Of a stretch of DNA of 14,225 bases, positions 12,491 to 14,225 are shown piece after piece. The stretch's first letter is position 1; each line of letters opens with the position of its first letter. A program made the position numbers and the translations under genes. Source of the stretch: an uncultured Lachnospiraceae bacterium. Lineage in GTDB: Bacteria > Bacillota > Clostridia > Lachnospirales > Lachnospiraceae. Location: assembly GCA_910585605.1 (NCBI GenBank), contig CAJUFL010000015.1, positions 1-14,225 on the forward strand, read 5' to 3'. Below the pieces are notes generated by a model. That model worked only from the letters and a program-made list of their open reading frames with translations. It was not told the DNA's origin and did no database searches.

Positions 12491-14225
12491 ATGGGGATTC
12501 AATTAAGAGGTAGTAATGGTGGTGGCACGAATAATAATTTTCGTAACCGAAACAATGGGGCATTTAGTGCAGGAGAGCTTGAAGAAACACCACAGATGCG
12601 TGAGCTTCGAATGAAGAGAGAAGCAGAGGCGAATGCAGCAAAAGAGGCTTTAGCAAAGAAACAGGAAGAACAAAGATTACGAGCTTTGGCATTTGAACAA
12701 AGAGATGCAGCGAAGCGTCAGAGAGAACAAATGCAAAAAGAGGAAGAAGAAATTAGAAATAATCCAAAGCTTGCTGCTGAACGAGCAAAAAGGCTAGCAG
12801 AGGCACAGGCAGAGGAGGAACAAAGAGCCAGATTTAGAGCGGAAGAAGAAGCTAAGATTGAGGCTGAAAGGCGGGTGCAGGAGAAGAAAATGGATCAAAC
12901 AGAAGCATTAATTGCAGCAATCAGGGCACAAGTAGAAAAAGAAAAGGCGGCGAAAGAAGAGGCGAATAAGAAAGAGGCGATTAAATCAAATTCGAATAAA
13001 TCGTCAGCAGGTGGTAACGCTAAGCCACAATTCCGTACCATTTCGCCAGAAGAGATGGCAAAGCTGGAAGAGAAAAAACGGATGAAAGCAGCTGGTATCC
13101 AACCAGAACCAGAAAAGCCTAAGGCAGCTGGTGCCGCAGGCGGTTTATCTGGGGGAGTTTCAGATGGTTTGGGTGGTCTTGGAAATGGACCGACATTATC
13201 TAATCCAAGTGGAAATGGGCCAACTTTGTCAAATATGAATGCAGGACAGCAAAGTCTGAATGCACAAAGTTCCGCAGGTGGTGGTCTTGGAATTGATATA
13301 ACAGTATCAGGCGGGAAAAATAATTTATCAGGTGCTGAAGAAAATACGGTTGCATTAAATGTAGATGAGATAAATGCAGCAGTAGAGAAATCTAAAGAAC
13401 CTGTCAGTCCGGTTAAGGAGATGAACCAGACCCATACAGCGCCGAAACCGCATGTTCCGGAACCAGTACAGGTTGTTGGGGGAGCCAGTACAATCATAGT
13501 AGATGGTGGCGATGACTCATGGGGGACACAGGAAAATGTAGATGAGATTAGCTGGGTAGATTCAGGTTCTGCACCACAGCATATTCATAATAAGACACAG
13601 ACGAAGGATTCTTTTGTAGATGAAAATGGGGACGTGATCAGTGTTGTTCCTGTAAGACAAAGACCGGTTGAGTCAAATGATGTACAGAGTGTGTATAATA
13701 TTGACTTTGATGACGATGATGATGATGTTATGACATTTGGCACATCTGTTAATAGCGAGGAAGAAGCAAGGCGTCAGGCAGAAGAAGAAGCGAGACGCAA
13801 AGCGGAAGAAGAAGCAAGACGTCAGGCAGAGGAAGAAGCGAGACGCAAAGCGGAAGAAGAAGCGAGACGTAAAGCGGAAGAAGAGGCAAGACGCAGGGCA
13901 GAAGAGGAAGCAAGGCGCAAAGCAGAGGAAGAAGCAAGACGTAAAGCGGAAGAGGAAGCAAGACGTCAGGCAGAAGAAGAGGCAAGACGCAGGGCAGAGG
14001 AAGAAGCGAGACGTAAAGCGGAAGAAGAAGCAAGACGCAGGGCAGAAGAGGAAGCGAGACGTAAAGCGGAAGAAGAAGCAAGGCGTAAAGCAGAGGAAGA
14101 AGCGAGACGCAAAGCGGAAGAAGAAGCAAGGCGTAAAGCAGAGGAAGAAGCGAGACGCAAAGCGGAAGAAGAAGCAAGACGTCAGGCAGAAGAAGAGGCA
14201 AGACGCAGGGCAGAGGAAGAAGCGA
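12491..14225 (+). CDS. Charged scaffold-like protein with EEEARRKA single-helix repeats (runs off the window)
   Basis: An ORF of at least 578 codons without a stop, cut by the window end. Residues 1-30 are Asn/Gly-rich; about 31-165 are a charged helix (KREAEANAAKEALAKKQEEQ and similar) of coiled-coil character; about 166-422 are Gly/Ser/Pro/Asn-rich and likely disordered, with a 10-residue repeat GNGPTLSN and an acidic run of six Asp (NIDFDDDDDD). From residue 423 it is made of 8-residue units EEEARR(K/Q/R)A. There is no signal peptide. The start is the first ATG after the TGA of the preceding gene, two codons on and in the same frame; no good ribosome binding site is present, which suggests reinitiation by ribosomes finishing the upstream gene. 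I do not recognise the full protein; TolA/IgA-protease-like annotation seen for such repeats usually reflects composition only. Confidence 0.85.
   Translation, partial: MGIQLRGSNGGGTNNNFRNRNNGAFSAGELEETPQMRELRMKREAEANAAKEALAKKQEEQRLRALAFEQRDAAKRQREQMQKEEEEIRNNPKLAAERAKRLAEAQAEEEQRARFRAEEEAKIEAERRVQEKKMDQTEALIAAIRAQVEKEKAAKEEANKKEAIKSNSNKSSAGGNAKPQFRTISPEEMAKLEEKKRMKAAGIQPEPEKPKAAGAAGGLSGGVSDGLGGLGNGPTLSNPSGNGPTLSNMNAGQQSLNAQSSAGGGLGIDITVSGGKNNLSGAEENTVALNVDEINAAVEKSKEPVSPVKEMNQTHTAPKPHVPEPVQVVGGASTIIVDGGDDSWGTQENVDEISWVDSGSAPQHIHNKTQTKDSFVDENGDVISVVPVRQRPVESNDVQSVYNIDFDDDDDDVMTFGTSVNSEEEARRQAEEEARRKAEEEARRQAEEEARRKAEEEARRKAEEEARRRAEEEARRKAEEEARRKAEEEARRQAEEEARRRAEEEARRKAEEEARRRAEEEARRKAEEEARRKAEEEARRKAEEEARRKAEEEARRKAEEEARRQAEEEARRRAEEEA
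13181..13240 (+). repeat. 30-base tandem repeat encoding GNGPTLSN units
   Basis: GNGPTLSNPS (13181-13210) and GNGPTLSNMN (13211-13240) are adjacent 10-codon copies that differ mostly at third codon positions, so an older duplication in the flexible middle of the protein. Confidence 0.8.
13757..14225 (+). repeat. 24-base in-frame tandem repeat, at least 19.5 copies
   Basis: Nineteen complete units plus 13 bases of a twentieth, all exactly 24 bases and in phase, encode EEEARRxA with x being K (11 times), Q (4) or R (4). Changes are confined to x and to synonymous positions. Larger copies are visible: the 48 bases at 14069-14116 recur exactly at 14117-14164, and the Q-then-R unit pair at 13949-13996 recurs nine units (216 bases) later at 14165-14212. 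The array continues past the window. Acid at i and base at i+4 repeat throughout, the mark of a single alpha-helix. Confidence 0.95.

Noticed and set aside
12895..13497. 200-codon minus-strand open frame within the charged ORF
   Set aside because: Antisense shadow with implausible Pro/Phe/Ser composition, while the plus-strand frame is continuous over 1.7 kb with normal codon use.
13749..14201. Long Leu-rich open frame on the minus strand opposite the 24-base repeats
   Set aside because: It is the mirror of the Glu/Arg/Ala repeat; any strictly periodic coding repeat keeps other frames open. No ribosome binding site and no plausible protein.
13757..14225. CRISPR array
   Set aside because: Units are contiguous 24-mers with no unique spacers, in frame with a long ORF; this is a coding repeat.

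Overview
The window looks like a low-to-moderate GC Firmicute, most likely a gut Lachnospiraceae-type Clostridium. The grounds are the gene content, the strong AGGAGG ribosome binding sites, TTG/GTG starts, sigma-A style promoters and a Tn916/Tn1549-type integrase. This is inferred from protein style, not from a database match. There are no rRNA genes, tRNA genes or CRISPR arrays that I can see.

Region 1 (1 to about 1,760) is one end of a Tn916/Tn1549-like conjugative transposon: an excisionase (xis), a strong hairpin terminator, and a tyrosine recombinase (int). The element ends somewhere in the 185 bases after int, immediately upstream of a low-molecular-weight protein tyrosine phosphatase. 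The outer terminus cannot be fixed because the opposite junction is outside the window.

Region 2 (1,778 to 5,240) is housekeeping: the phosphatase, a ProX/YbaK-type tRNA deacylase, a clear promoter followed by a large nested palindrome, an uncharacterised HExxH/CxxC protein, then thymidylate synthase (thyA) and dihydrofolate reductase (folA). ThyA turns methylene-tetrahydrofolate into dihydrofolate and FolA reduces it back, so the last two form a functional pair. A 12-bp stem hairpin closes this block. On the other strand an amidohydrolase_2 family enzyme (5,263 to 6,069) converges on it.

Region 3 (6,070 to 7,431) is an AT-rich divergent intergenic region with an extended -10 promoter, driving a protein that joins a YbjQ (UPF0145) domain to a zinc ribbon.

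Region 4 (7,558 to the end) is a tightly packed same-strand cluster: a phosphoglycolate-phosphatase-like HAD enzyme; a rhomboid intramembrane protease that starts on TTG inside the HAD stop region; a 1,079-residue protein with N-terminal TPR-like helices and a huge acidic disordered tail carrying degenerate repeats; and an unfinished ORF that begins just past the preceding stop in the same frame. That last ORF ends in at least 19 perfect-phase 8-residue repeats of EEEARR(K/Q/R)A, predicted to be a long single alpha-helix, which run off the window. The rhomboid/acidic-TPR/SAH-repeat trio is the most likely place for an undescribed system, but its function cannot be read from sequence alone.
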